Positions 20,305 through 30,534 of a stretch of 64,000 nt of DNA are shown here, one piece after another; within the stretch, counting starts at the first letter, position 1; each line of letters starts with the position of its first letter. The stretch spans positions 372,001-436,000 of the forward strand of contig NZ_FNOT01000001.1 of assembly GCF_900107105.1 (NCBI RefSeq), written 5' to 3'. The DNA comes from Geodermatophilus africanus. Lineage in GTDB: Bacteria; Actinomycetota; Actinomycetes; Mycobacteriales; Geodermatophilaceae. The translations under genes and the position numbers were made by a program. The notes beneath the pieces were generated by a model. The model was not told the DNA's origin and searched no databases. It saw nothing but the letters and a program-made list of their open reading frames with translations.

Positions 20305-21474
20305 GTGCGCACCCAGGTGGCGATCATCGGCGCCGGCCCGGCCGGCCTCCTGCTGTCGCGGCTGCTGGCCCTGCAGGCCATCGACTCCGTCGTCCTGGAG
20401 AACCGGTCGCGGGACTACGTCGAGGCCCGCATCCGCGCCGGCATCCTCGAACAGCACACCGTCGACACGCTGACCGCAGCCGGCGTGGGGGCGCGGCTGC
20501 AGCGCGAGGGGCTGGAGCACTCCGGTATCCACCTGCAGTACCCGGGTGTGCGGCAGCCGCTCGACTTCCCGTCGCTGTGCGGGCGCACGGTGTGGGTCTA
20601 CGGGCAGACCGAGGTCACCAAGGACCTCATCGCCGCGCAGCTGGACGGCGGCCCGCCCCTGCTGTTCGAGGTGTCCGACGTCCGGGTGGAGGACGTCGAC
20701 GGCGACAGCCCGCGGGTCCGGTTCACCGACGCGGACGGCGTCGCGCAGGTGCTCGAGTGCGACGCCGTCGCCGGCACCGACGGCTTCCACGGGGTCTCGC
20801 GCCCGGTGGTGCAGGGGGCCGGCGGGCGGGTGTGGGAGCGCACCTACCCCTACGCCTGGCTGGGCATCCTGGCCGACGCCGCACCCGCCACCGACGAGCT
20901 GATCTACGCCTGGCACCCGGAGGGGTTCGCGCTGTACTCGATGCGCTCGCCGTCGGTGTCGCGGCTGTACCTGCAGGTCGACCCGACGGAGAAGATCGAG
21001 GACTGGTCCGACGAACGGATCTGGGACGCGCTCGACACCCGGATGGCGCTGGAGGGCTGGTCGGTCACCCGCGGGCCGGTGACGGAGAAGTCGATCCTGC
21101 CGATGCGCTCGTTCGTCAGCGCCCCCATGCGGCGCGGCCGGCTCTTCCTCGCCGGCGACGCCGCGCACATCGTGCCGCCGACCGGCGCGAAGGGCCTCAA
21201 CCTCGCCGTCGCCGACGTCACCCTGCTCGCGCAGGCGCTGGTGCGGCTGCTGCAGGAGAAGCGGACCGACCTGGCCGACTCCTACTCCGACCGCGCGCTG
21301 GCCCGCGTCTGGCGGTGCACCCACTTCTCCTGGTGGATGACGTCGATGCTGCACCGCTCCGGCGACGACTTCGACGCCGAGCTGCAGCTCTCGCAGCTGC
21401 GCCGGGTCTGCTCCTCGGAGGCCGCCGCGCGCGAGCTGGCCGAGAACTACACCGGCCTCCCCCTCGACCTCTGA
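20305..21474 (+). CDS. pobA: 4-hydroxybenzoate 3-monooxygenase
   Basis: PobA hydroxylates 4-hydroxybenzoate to protocatechuate using FAD and NADPH, feeding pcaHGBDC. The 389-residue length is close to the 394 of the Pseudomonas enzyme. The FAD fingerprint GAGPAGLLLSRLL is near 10-22, the family segment RIRAGILEQHTVD near 43-55, the DG motif GTDGFHGVSR near 157 and the second FAD motif GDAAHIVPPTGAKGLNLA near 285. GTG 20305 has no clear ribosome site; a CACACT -10-like hexamer lies six bases upstream, suggesting a leaderless messenger. Confidence 0.93.
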   Translation: MRTQVAIIGAGPAGLLLSRLLALQAIDSVVLENRSRDYVEARIRAGILEQHTVDTLTAAGVGARLQREGLEHSGIHLQYPGVRQPLDFPSLCGRTVWVYGQTEVTKDLIAAQLDGGPPLLFEVSDVRVEDVDGDSPRVRFTDADGVAQVLECDAVAGTDGFHGVSRPVVQGAGGRVWERTYPYAWLGILADAAPATDELIYAWHPEGFALYSMRSPSVSRLYLQVDPTEKIEDWSDERIWDALDTRMALEGWSVTRGPVTEKSILPMRSFVSAPMRRGRLFLAGDAAHIVPPTGAKGLNLAVADVTLLAQALVRLLQEKRTDLADSYSDRALARVWRCTHFSWWMTSMLHRSGDDFDAELQLSQLRRVCSSEAAARELAENYTGLPLDL

Positions 21475-21520
21475 CCCCTCGACCGTCCTCGCGGGGACGG
21501 CCGGTCGCCCCGCCCGAGGC

Positions 21521-21832
21521 TCAGGGGGTCCAGCGGACCTCGACCCGGGTCCAGGTGACCTCGAGCCGCCCGGGGAGCACCTGCTGCACCACCGCGGCAC
21601 CCACGTGCTGGCGGGCCACCCGGCCGGCCAACTCGACCGCCTTGGCGGCCGCGGCCGCGGTGAGCGCGACCGCCGACGCCGTCAGCAGCGGCCCGGCCAG
21701 GGCCACCCGGGCGAGCGCGGGGACCAGCGAGGGGCGCGGCTGCAGCGCCGCGGCGTGACCTCGCGGGCCCGGGACCGCGGCCCCGTCCCTGCCGATGATC
21801 GCGTCGGGCTCGATCGGCTGCTGTTCTGTCAT
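21521..21832 (-). CDS. Small protein with one hydrophobic helix, unknown function
   Basis: The 103-residue protein starts MTEQQPIEPDAIIGRDGAAV and contains one alanine-rich hydrophobic stretch (about residues 38-65: ALARVALAGPLLTASAVALT and onward), then ends in a short Val/Trp/Arg-rich segment. I recognise no family. Codon use matches its neighbours. It is convergent with pobA and shares the 292-base divergent spacer up to the GGDEF gene. Confidence 0.5.
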   Translation of the reverse strand: MTEQQPIEPDAIIGRDGAAVPGPRGHAAALQPRPSLVPALARVALAGPLLTASAVALTAAAAAKAVELAGRVARQHVGAAVVQQVLPGRLEVTWTRVEVRWTP

Positions 21833-22124
21833 GACGTCCTCCGTCCACCGGGCACCCCGGTCCCGGGCTCCCGCCCCGCCATCGTGACGGACGGGGGCGC
21901 CTGGGCGCGAGGGCGGCGACAGCACCGCCGGTCAGCGGCCGGCGTCGAGCAGGCCGAGGGTGGCGCCACGGTGCCCGGCCCCAGCGACAGGACGGCGGCC
22001 GGCGCGTCGGGCCGGCGCGGGGCCGAACCCCTCCGAGGTCGGCCCGGGCGGTCTTCCCCCGGACGGGTGAACCGCCGGAGCGCGGTCCCTCCACCCGGAC
22101 CGCCGCTCCGCCGATGGAAGCCCC

Positions 22125-23159
22125 GTGAGACCGCCACCGATCTTGCGTCCCCGTGACGAGGTGTTCGCCGCCCGCGCCCTGGCGGCGATGTTCCTCGGCT
22201 CCGCGCTGCTCCTGGTCACGTACGTCCTGGTGCAGCCCGAGCCGCTGCCCGAGGGCGGCCTGGCGATCGCGGGCGGGTTGCTCGCCGGGCTGGTCGTCTG
22301 CGGCGTCGCGCTCATCACCGTCCCGGGGGCGGTGCTGACGCGGCTGTGCGTGTGGGTGGTGCTGCCGGTCGCGGGGCTCGGCGTCATCAGCACCGTGGCG
22401 GTGTCCATGCCCGAGCGGCTCGATCTGGCCCACCCGCTCTTCGGGCTCGTCATCCTCTACACCGCCTCCCAGCTGCGTGCGCCGGTCGCCGCCGTGGTCA
22501 CCGCCCTCACCATCGGGTGCGACGTCACGGTGCTGGCGCTGGTCGAGCCGCCGGCGGAGGCGCTGGTCGACGCCGTCTTCATCGGCATGGTGCACGCCGC
22601 GACCGCTGGACTCCTCGTCCTGGTCAAGAACCGGGTCGAACGGTTGGTGGGAGCCCTGGAGCGGCAGGCCGCCGTGGACGGGCTCACCGGCCTGGTGACC
22701 CGGCGGGTCCTCGACGACGCCCTGACCGGCGCCCTGTCCGCGTCCACCCCCGAGGGGACGGCGCTGCTGCTGGTCGACGTGGACACCTTCAAGACCATCA
22801 ACGACGTGCACGGCCACCCCGTGGGCGACGACGCGCTGGTGCACCTGGCGGGCGTGCTGCGCCGTCACGTGCGCCCCGAGGACGCCGTGCTGGGGCGCCT
22901 CGGCGGCGACGAACTGGCGGTGCTGCTGCCCGGGTGCTCGCCTGCGACCGCCGCCGAGCGAGCGGAGCAGCTGGTCACCGCCGTCCGGGCCACCCCGCTG
23001 CAGTTGGCCGGCGGCACGCTGCTGACGTTGTCGGTCAGCGTGGGCATCGCACACGCCCCGCAGCACGCCACCGAGCTGCGCAGCCTCTACGCCGCCGCTG
23101 ACGGCGCGCTCTACGAGGCCAAGCGCGCCGGCCGCGACCGCGCCGTCCTCGCCTCCTGA
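22125..23159 (+). CDS. Membrane-bound diguanylate cyclase-type GGDEF protein
   Basis: The 344-residue protein has about six hydrophobic segments in residues 15-168, then a GGDEF domain (about 182-344) that would make cyclic di-GMP. The domain opens AAVDGLTGLVTRRVL and has DVDTFKTINDVHGHPVGDD. The signature reads GGDEL (260-264), a leucine in place of phenylalanine. The RPED at 250-253 resembles an inhibitory RxxD site but is one residue further from the signature than usual, so feedback inhibition is doubtful. GTG 22125 is the only plausible start near the first helix. Confidence 0.85.
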   Translation: MRPPPILRPRDEVFAARALAAMFLGSALLLVTYVLVQPEPLPEGGLAIAGGLLAGLVVCGVALITVPGAVLTRLCVWVVLPVAGLGVISTVAVSMPERLDLAHPLFGLVILYTASQLRAPVAAVVTALTIGCDVTVLALVEPPAEALVDAVFIGMVHAATAGLLVLVKNRVERLVGALERQAAVDGLTGLVTRRVLDDALTGALSASTPEGTALLLVDVDTFKTINDVHGHPVGDDALVHLAGVLRRHVRPEDAVLGRLGGDELAVLLPGCSPATAAERAEQLVTAVRATPLQLAGGTLLTLSVSVGIAHAPQHATELRSLYAAADGALYEAKRAGRDRAVLAS

Positions 23160-23228
23160 CACTCCGGTCGACCTCGTCCGCACGTCACGTCGGGAAGACG
23201 GGCCCGGGCCGACCCCACCCGGGACGGC

Positions 23229-24053
23229 TCAGCCGCCGGCGTCGAGCAGGGTGAGGACGGCGTCGGCGGTGCCCGGCGCCAGCGGCAGGTGGGGCAGGAC
23301 GGCGGGCAGCTCCTCGGGCTCGATGCCCTCGGCCAGCAGCGCGGTGAGCACCCGGTCGGCCGCCGTGGGCGGCACCGGCTCGTCGAGCTCCGCGAGCGCG
23401 GCCCGGGCCAGGAAGACCGCCCCCGACGCGGCCGGGTCCTCCCCCGGCGGCGCGGCCGGCAGCGGAGCCGCGGCCTCCCGGGTCAGCGCCTCGGCCGCGC
23501 GCACCAGCGACAGCGGCAGCCCCTCGGCCTCGACCGCCAGCAGCGGGACGTCGGCCAGTGCGGCCAGCACCAGGTGCTCGGCCTCGGTCCGCAGCGACGC
23601 CTCCCACTCACCCGCCCGGACGACGCCGACCAGGTCGCGGCCGTCCTCCCCGAGGTCGTCGAGCAGCTCGGCCCACTCCGCCCGCCGGGTGGCCCGCGCC
23701 CGCTCGGCGGCGAGCACGCAGGTGGCCAGCACGAACGGCTCGAGCACCTCGCGGTCGAACCGGTCGGCGTAGAGCACCCCGGTCGCGTCCACCGCGTTGA
23801 GCACGTCGCGGAAGCTGCCCGGCCGGGCGTCGCCGAGGTCGAGCCGGCCGTCCTCCTCCCCCGACAGCGGCTGCCCACGGGCGATCCGGTCGCCGATCGT
23901 CCCGCCGGTCCCGCCCAGCCGGCCGCGGCGCCGCTCGTGGTGCGGCCGGTCGGACATCCCGACGCTCCACGCGCACGCCTCGGCAATCAGCGCGGGCAGC
24001 CGCTCCCGCAGCACCTCGCGGCTGAGCTGGCCCATCCAGTCGACGTCGAACAC
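23229..24053 (-). CDS. Hypothetical helical protein
   Basis: This 274-residue acidic, alanine/leucine-rich protein is predicted to be soluble and largely helical; I recognise no family or catalytic motif. It begins MFDVDWMGQLSREVLRERLP and has a glycine-rich RRRGRLGGTGGTIGDRIARG near residues 41-60. Regular codon bias over the whole length supports a real gene. It lies 72 bases after the zinc-ribbon gene on the same strand and may be co-transcribed. The function is unknown. Confidence 0.65.
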   Translation of the reverse strand: MFDVDWMGQLSREVLRERLPALIAEACAWSVGMSDRPHHERRRGRLGGTGGTIGDRIARGQPLSGEEDGRLDLGDARPGSFRDVLNAVDATGVLYADRFDREVLEPFVLATCVLAAERARATRRAEWAELLDDLGEDGRDLVGVVRAGEWEASLRTEAEHLVLAALADVPLLAVEAEGLPLSLVRAAEALTREAAAPLPAAPPGEDPAASGAVFLARAALAELDEPVPPTAADRVLTALLAEGIEPEELPAVLPHLPLAPGTADAVLTLLDAGG

Positions 24054-24125
24054 GCCTCCCAGCGTGCCCCGCGGAGGTCCGGGACGCTCCCGCGCGGCCG
24101 GGTGGGCGGGGAGGGTGGTCCTCCT

Positions 24126-24512
24126 TCAGCCGAACAGCTCGCCCAGGAACGACTGCTTGCGCTTGTGCCCGTAGCCGGAGGAGTGCTGCTGCTTCTTCTG
24201 CACCTGGTTGAGCACCTCGCCGACCACCGCGCCGAGCCCGCCGGCGCCGTACCCGCCGGCGGCGCCGTGCCCGCCCGAACCGGAGCCGCCGGTGACGTGC
24301 CCCGACCCGCCGTACGCCGCGGACGACGAGGACGGCGCGGACGGCGCAGCCGACCGGCCACCCCCGTGCCACGCGGTCTCGGCGTCGACCAGCCGCTCCA
24401 GCTCACCGCGGTCGAGGAAGATGCCGCGGCACTCCGTGCACTGGTCGACGTGCACCCCGTTGCGCTCGTACGTGCGCATCGCGCCCTGGCACTTGGGACA
24501 GGTCAGCTCCAT
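24126..24512 (-). CDS. TFIIB-type zinc-ribbon protein
   Basis: The 128-residue protein begins MELTCPKCQGAMRTYERNG and continues CTECRGIFLDRGELERL, the four-cysteine zf-TFIIB ribbon (CPKC...CTEC) common in small bacterial proteins. A glycine/serine-rich linker (about 55-95) follows. The end is basic with a KKQQHSSGYGHKRKQSFLGELFG-like tail starting near residue 106. It probably binds zinc; the partner is unknown. ATG 24512 starts the ribbon directly. Its stop is fused to a stop-anchored AAGGAGGACC element (24101-24128). Confidence 0.82.
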   Translation of the reverse strand: MELTCPKCQGAMRTYERNGVHVDQCTECRGIFLDRGELERLVDAETAWHGGGRSAAPSAPSSSSAAYGGSGHVTGGSGSGGHGAAGGYGAGGLGAVVGEVLNQVQKKQQHSSGYGHKRKQSFLGELFG

Positions 24513-24701
24513 GGCCCGGCAACGGGCGGCGCGCGGTGCACGTTCCCCGCGCGCGTACCGGGGCCGGCCCGGTGTCCGAACCGGCGACGGGGTGCGCCGA
24601 TGAGCAGGAACGGAGGCCAGGACCGCGCACCGCGCACACCGTGACAGGTGTGCGCCCGGCGCCGGCGACCAACACGCCACCGACCGCCACGGCCCCGGGG
24701 A

Positions 24702-24715
24702 CTACCCGCGAGTAG
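24702..24715. promoter_or_regulatory. Palindrome before the acyl-CoA dehydrogenase genes (TetR-type operator candidate)
   Basis: CTACCCGCGAGTAG reads almost the same on both strands, one pair aside. Fatty-acid and steroid genes of actinobacteria are often controlled by TetR repressors bound to such sites. It lies 65 bases before the first dehydrogenase start. No regulator gene is adjacent. Confidence 0.4.
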
Positions 24716-24780
24716 CAAGTGTGGGATCGTCGGTCTCCCACCCTGCGAGACGGCACGGTCGCCGTCAGGAGAGAGGCCCG

Positions 24781-25956
<1,176 letters not shown>

Positions 25957-25963
25957 GGCAACC

Positions 25964-27130
25964 GTGGACTTCACCTTCGACAGTGAGCAGAACGACCTCC
26001 GGGAGGCCGTGCGCGGTCTGCTGGACCGCGCCTACGGCGACAGCGAGCAACGCCGCCGGGTGACCGCCATCGACCCGGGCTTCGACGAGAAGACCTGGTC
26101 GCGGCTGGCCGAGATGGGCCTGCTGGGGCTGCCCTTCGCCGAGGAGCACGGCGGCATGGGCGCCGGGCCGTTCGAGGTGGCGATCGTCGCCGAGGAGATC
26201 GGCCGGGTGCTCGCGCCCGAGCCGTACGTCGAGGCGGTCGTGCTCGCCGGCGGGCTGGTCGCCGCCGCGGGCACCGACGCGCAGCGGGCCGAGGTCCTGG
26301 CCGGCATCGCCGAGGGGACGACGCTGGCCGCCGCCGCGCACGCCGAGCCCGGCACCCGCTGGAGCCCGTCGGCCGCGGCGGTCACCGCCACGCAGGACGG
26401 CGGCGCGTGGACCCTCACCGGCGTCAAGGAGCCGGTGCTGAACGGGGCGCGGGCCGACGTCCTCGTGGTCTCCGCCCGGCTGACCGGGGACGGGGGCCCC
26501 GGCGGGACGGCGCTCTTCCTCGTCCGCGGCGACGCGGCCGGCCTGAGCCGCACCGGCTACCGCACCCACGACGGCGGCCGCGCCGCCACCGTCCGGTTCG
26601 ACGGCGCCCCGGCCGAGCTGCTCGGTGAGGACGCTGCGGATCGCACCGCGGAGATCGAGCGGGTGCTCGCCACGGCGCGCATCGCCTACGCCCACGAGGC
26701 CATCGGCTCCATGGACACGGCGCTGCGCACCACGGCCGAGTACCTCAAGACCCGAAAGCAGTTCGGGGTGACGCTCAACCGGTTCCAGGCGCTCACCTTC
26801 CGCGCCGCGGACATGTACGTCTCGCTCGAGCTGGCCCGCAGCACCGCGCTGTGGGCGTCGATGGTCGCCGACGCCGGTGGGGACGTCGTCTCCGCCGCCG
26901 ACCGCGCCCGGCTGCAGACCAGCCGCGCCGGCCGGCACATCGGCAAGGAGGCCATCCAGCTGCACGGCGGGATCGGCGTGACCGCCGAGTACACCGTCGG
27001 TCACCACACCAGCCGGCTCACCGCCATCGACCACGTCCTCGGCGACGGCGACTGGGCGCTGTCCCGCCTCGCCGCGGACGTGATCGGGCACGAGACCGTC
27101 GACCCGCTGGGCGCGCCCTACACCGGGTGA
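25964..27130 (+). CDS. Acyl-CoA dehydrogenase, second of a pair
   Basis: This 388-residue protein has the acyl-CoA dehydrogenase fold but a different ending: ARIAYAHEAIGSMDTALRTT, YLKTRKQFGVTLNRFQA and QLHGGIGVTAEYTVGHHTSR. The C-terminal GGSNEVQ-type segment of its partner is absent, as in the complementary subunit of heteromeric FadE enzymes. It begins GTG 25964, seven bases after the first gene, so they form one operon. A strong hairpin follows the stop. Confidence 0.87.
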   Translation: MDFTFDSEQNDLREAVRGLLDRAYGDSEQRRRVTAIDPGFDEKTWSRLAEMGLLGLPFAEEHGGMGAGPFEVAIVAEEIGRVLAPEPYVEAVVLAGGLVAAAGTDAQRAEVLAGIAEGTTLAAAAHAEPGTRWSPSAAAVTATQDGGAWTLTGVKEPVLNGARADVLVVSARLTGDGGPGGTALFLVRGDAAGLSRTGYRTHDGGRAATVRFDGAPAELLGEDAADRTAEIERVLATARIAYAHEAIGSMDTALRTTAEYLKTRKQFGVTLNRFQALTFRAADMYVSLELARSTALWASMVADAGGDVVSAADRARLQTSRAGRHIGKEAIQLHGGIGVTAEYTVGHHTSRLTAIDHVLGDGDWALSRLAADVIGHETVDPLGAPYTG

Positions 27131-27142
27131 CGTCGGGCACCG

Positions 27143-27190
27143 ACGCACCGCGGCCGGCGTCCCCCTCGTGGGGCGCCGGCCGCGGTGCGT
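27143..27190. terminator. Bidirectional hairpin terminator
   Basis: ACGCACCGCGGCCGGCG (27143-27159) and CGCCGGCCGCGGTGCGT (27174-27190) are exact inverse complements of 17 bases with a 14-base centre that pairs further (CCC/GGG). It lies between the acyl-CoA dehydrogenase stop and the stop of the convergent HDOD gene. There is no U-run, as is common in GC-rich actinobacteria. Confidence 0.8.
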
Positions 27191-27203
27191 GTCGCACCGG
27201 TCG

Positions 27204-28019
27204 TCAGCTGAGCATCGCCATCCGCAGCTCCTCGGCCTCGGCGCGGACCCGCTCCACCACCAGGTCCAGCGCGTCCTCGGTGAGCAAACCGCCGCAGAGC
27301 CGGCCGACGGGCACCGGGACGTGCGGCCGCCGGGACAGTCGCGCGGCCACCTCGAAGGCGACCCGCAGCAGCGCGCCGTCCGGGGCGGTCAGGTCGTCGA
27401 GGGAGTGCAGCGCGGCGACCATGCGGGGCGGGAAGCCCCAGTGCTCGAGCGCGACGGCGGTCAGGCGCAGGGCGTGGATGCCGTAGCGCCGCTCCTCCGC
27501 TAGCCGCCGGCTGGGCAGGTCCGGCTCATCGGCGACGAGCTGGGCGTAGCCCTCCGGGTCGTTGTGGTGCAGCAGCGCGCTGCCCAGCTGCGCCAGCATG
27601 CCGAGGCACAACGCGTCCGGGGGGCGCTCGCCGAACCGAGGCGCCAGCAGGGTGGCGGCCTGCGCCAGGTGGGTGCTGGTCGGCCAGAAGTCCTCCGGCA
27701 GCCGCGACTCGTCGTCGAGGTCGGTCAGTGCCACCGTGGCCATCGTCCGCACGGTCATGAAGCCGACGACGGCGATCGCGAACTGCAGGGAGCCGACCCG
27801 CCCGCTCATGCCGAAGTACGCGGAGTTGGCCAGCTTCGTGACCCGCCCGGCCAGGGCCAGGTCCCCGGCCAGGATCGCCGCCAGCTCCCTGGCGCTCGTG
27901 TCGTCGGCGCTGGCCCGGGCCACGATCTGCGCGGCCACCGCCTTCTGCGTGGCCATCGTGTCGATGCCGGCGAGGATGCGCTGCACGTCCAGCGGTGCGG
28001 GGACGGTCGCGGTGGTCAC
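27204..28019 (-). CDS. HDOD-domain protein
   Basis: The 271-residue protein carries an HDOD domain (about 20-215), related to HD phosphohydrolases but usually without the full metal-binding set. Segments are LAAILAGDLALAGRVTKLAN, SAYFGMSGRVGSLQFAIAVVG and the later ALHSLDDL. HDOD proteins act in signalling, often with c-di-GMP enzymes. GTG 28019 overlaps the stop of the GGDEF-EAL gene by four bases, so the two are made from one messenger and may form one signalling unit. A partial copy of its 3' end lies upstream at 30231-30328. Confidence 0.85.
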   Translation of the reverse strand: MTTATVPAPLDVQRILAGIDTMATQKAVAAQIVARASADDTSARELAAILAGDLALAGRVTKLANSAYFGMSGRVGSLQFAIAVVGFMTVRTMATVALTDLDDESRLPEDFWPTSTHLAQAATLLAPRFGERPPDALCLGMLAQLGSALLHHNDPEGYAQLVADEPDLPSRRLAEERRYGIHALRLTAVALEHWGFPPRMVAALHSLDDLTAPDGALLRVAFEVAARLSRRPHVPVPVGRLCGGLLTEDALDLVVERVRAEAEELRMAMLS

Positions 28020-30085
28020 GGTGCGAGCTCCTGTCGGGAGGCGAACCAGGTGGTGCACTCGGCGCCGGTCATGGGCAGGCCGAGGCCGAAGCCCTGCAAG
28101 TAGGTCACGCCGAGCCCGGTGAGCTCGGCGGCCTGCTCCGGGGTCTCGACGCCCTCCGCGACCGTCGACAGGCCGAGGGTGCGGGCCAGCCCGATGACCG
28201 CGGAGGCGATCTCGTTGTGACCGGCCGTGAGCTCGGCGACGAACGACCGGTCCACCTTGAGGCTGTCGACCGGCAGGTGCCGCAGGTAGGCCAGGGAGGA
28301 GTAGCCGGTGCCGAAGTCGTCGATCGCGAGGTGCAGCCCGAGGTCCCGCAGGTCCTGCAGGATGTCGCGGGCGGCGGCGGGGTCGGTCATGAGCGCCGAC
28401 TCCGTGAGCTCCATGGACAGCCGGGAAGGCGCCAACCCGTGCCGGTCCAGCGCGGCCTGCACCTGCGCGGGCAGCGACGGGTCCAGCTGCAGCGCCGAGA
28501 CGTTGACCTGGGCGTGCGACGGGGCCCCGGCGCCCAGCTCCCGGGTCCACTCGGCCAGCTGCCGGCAGGTCTCGTCGAGCACCAGCAGGCCGAGCCCGTC
28601 GATGAGCCCGCTCTGCTCGGCCAGCGGGACGAACACCTCGGGGCTCACCGGCCCCCGCTCGGCGTGCCGCCACCGGGCCAGGGCCTCGACGCCGACCGCC
28701 ACGCCGTCGCCGGCCCGGAAGATGGGCTGGTAGGCGACCGTAAGGGACCGCTGCTCGATCGCGTCGCGCAGGTCGGCGACCAGTCGGAGCCGGTCACGCG
28801 CGGCCTCGCGGCCGTTCTCGTCGAGCAGGGCGACCCGTCCCTTGCCGCCCGCCTTGGCCTGGTAGAGCGCGATGTCGCAGTCCCGGATCAGCTCATTGGC
28901 GTCGGCGTGCTCGGCGGTCTGGACGGTCACGCCGACGCTGACGTGCGGCCGGACGTCCACGCCGCCGAGCCGGACCGGCCGGCTCAGCGTCGTGACGACG
29001 CGCTGCGCGAGGGCCACGGCACCGTCCTCGGCCAGCCCTTCGCAGACCACCACGAACTCGTCCCCGCCGAACCGCGCGATGAGGTCCCCGGGGCGCACCG
29101 CGCGGCGCAGCCGGTCGGCGAGCTCGACGAGCAACGTGTCCCCGGCGGTGTGACCGAGGGAGTCGTTGACCAGCTTGAAGTCGTCGACGTCGAGGAACAG
29201 GCAGGCCAGTCCGCTGTCCCCGGCGGTGAAGCGTTCCGCCACCCAGTGCTGGAGCAGGGTCCGGTTGGGCAGCCCGGTCAGCGGGTCGTGGGTGGCCTGG
29301 TGGGCGAGGCGGGCCTCGAAGGCCAGCCGCTCGGTGATGTCCTCCAGGGTGCCCACGAACCCGGCGCCCACCCCGGGGGTGAGCAGCGGCGAGAGCCGCA
29401 GCACCGCCGTGCGCACCTCGTGCCCGGCGAGCACCAGCCGGACCTGCACCTGCCCCTCCTCGCCGTCGAGGACGGCGGTCACCCGGTCGACCACCGCGTC
29501 GACGTCGTCGGGGTGCAGCACGGTGAGCCAGCCGGTGCCGAGCAGCTGCTCGGCGCGCAGCCCGACGAGGTCGCACAGCGCCTCGTTGGCGTGCGCCAGC
29601 CGCATCCCCTGCTCGGAGAGCAGCATCGGCACCGGCGACCGCTCGGTGATCGTCGCGAAGCGCCGCTCGTGCGCGTCGGCCGTCGCCCGCAGCGCTCGCT
29701 CCAGCTCGTTCGCCGTGGCGATGATCCGGACCATCCACCGCCGGCCGCTCGGCTCGGGCATGGCGACCAGCACGCACTCGACCGCCGCGCCGGTCGCCGT
29801 CCGGACCGGGACGGTGACCTGGGCGGTGCGCTCCCGCAGGAGCAGGGCCAGTCCGCCGTCCCCCAGGTCGGGCAGCAGGACGGCCAGCGGCGACCGGCGC
29901 AGCTCGTCCGGCGGGTGGCCCAGCAGGTGCGCCGCGCTGTCGTTGCCCCAGCTGATGAGCGCCTCGCCGTCGACGCACTCGACCACCAGGAGGGCCGTCG
30001 CGTCGCCGACCGTGGCGCTGTAGAAGATCGACGGGCTCACCTCGGTCGGCAGACGGTCCACACGCGACTGCACCGTCTCGCTCAC
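28016..30085 (-). CDS. PAS-GGDEF-EAL c-di-GMP turnover protein
   Basis: This 689-residue cytoplasmic protein has two PAS-like sensor regions (about 20-125 and 140-255), a GGDEF cyclase domain and an EAL phosphodiesterase domain (about 435-680). GGDEF is intact at 340-344 with a canonical inhibitory RPGD at 331-334. The EAL core reads GVEALARWR at 465-473, and the later NVSALQL, LTESALM and [12 protein letters not shown] segments look intact. Both activities are therefore possible. GTG 30085 follows GGGGGAGGG; the longer frame to 30376 runs through the HDOD relic. It is the first gene of an operon with the HDOD gene. Confidence 0.9.
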   Translation of the reverse strand: MSETVQSRVDRLPTEVSPSIFYSATVGDATALLVVECVDGEALISWGNDSAAHLLGHPPDELRRSPLAVLLPDLGDGGLALLLRERTAQVTVPVRTATGAAVECVLVAMPEPSGRRWMVRIIATANELERALRATADAHERRFATITERSPVPMLLSEQGMRLAHANEALCDLVGLRAEQLLGTGWLTVLHPDDVDAVVDRVTAVLDGEEGQVQVRLVLAGHEVRTAVLRLSPLLTPGVGAGFVGTLEDITERLAFEARLAHQATHDPLTGLPNRTLLQHWVAERFTAGDSGLACLFLDVDDFKLVNDSLGHTAGDTLLVELADRLRRAVRPGDLIARFGGDEFVVVCEGLAEDGAVALAQRVVTTLSRPVRLGGVDVRPHVSVGVTVQTAEHADANELIRDCDIALYQAKAGGKGRVALLDENGREAARDRLRLVADLRDAIEQRSLTVAYQPIFRAGDGVAVGVEALARWRHAERGPVSPEVFVPLAEQSGLIDGLGLLVLDETCRQLAEWTRELGAGAPSHAQVNVSALQLDPSLPAQVQAALDRHGLAPSRLSMELTESALMTDPAAARDILQDLRDLGLHLAIDDFGTGYSSLAYLRHLPVDSLKVDRSFVAELTAGHNEIASAVIGLARTLGLSTVAEGVETPEQAAELTGLGVTYLQGFGLGLPMTGAECTTWFASRQELAP

Positions 30086-30230
30086 GTGCCCTCCCCCGGA
30101 TGTCGTCCTGCGCTGCGCCGTCCGGCGCTCGTCCCGGTCGTCGGCCGGGAGGGCCGCGCCCTTGAGGGAGCGGTGCGCTCCCCTCCACCCTCTGGGTGAG
30201 GCGGGTGGCACCGCGGCCCCGCTGCTCCCC

Positions 30231-30328
30231 GAGCATCGCGAGCCGGAGCTCCTCGGCCTCGGCGCGCACCCGGTCGAGCACCGGTCCGACGGCGTCCTCC
30301 TGCAGCTGCCCGCCGGCAGCTCGGGCTC
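30231..30328 (-). pseudogene. Relic of a second HDOD gene (3' end only)
   Basis: Read on the minus strand this stretch encodes [18 protein letters not shown], nearly the same as the last residues of the HDOD protein ([17 protein letters not shown]). At DNA level AGCTCCTCGGCCTCGGCGCG occurs exactly at 30247-30266 and at 27226-27245, within a longer similar stretch. The relic has lost the stop and the rest of the gene. The remainder of the 449-base spacer holds the promoters of the c-di-GMP operon and pntA; I could not fix their elements. Confidence 0.75.
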
Positions 30329-30534
30329 AGCGCGTCCGGCTCGGTGGTCGCTCCTACGGAGCGTGACGCAGCCCACTCACGGTGCTGGACCGGGAGACGG
30401 CAGAATCGCCCCCGGCTGCGCCACCGGTGCACGCCGTCCCGGCCACCCGCCCACCGGCGGGCGCCACCGCTTTACCGGACCGCACCGTCACCCACGGCGG
30501 GCGGCGACCGACCCCGTGCAGGAGGAACCCGGAC

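Noticed and set aside
18790..21474. Continuous plus-strand frame of 894 codons through pcaH, the IclR gene and pobA
   Set aside because: Only its last part (from GTG 20305) is pobA; the rest is out-of-frame read-through of other genes.
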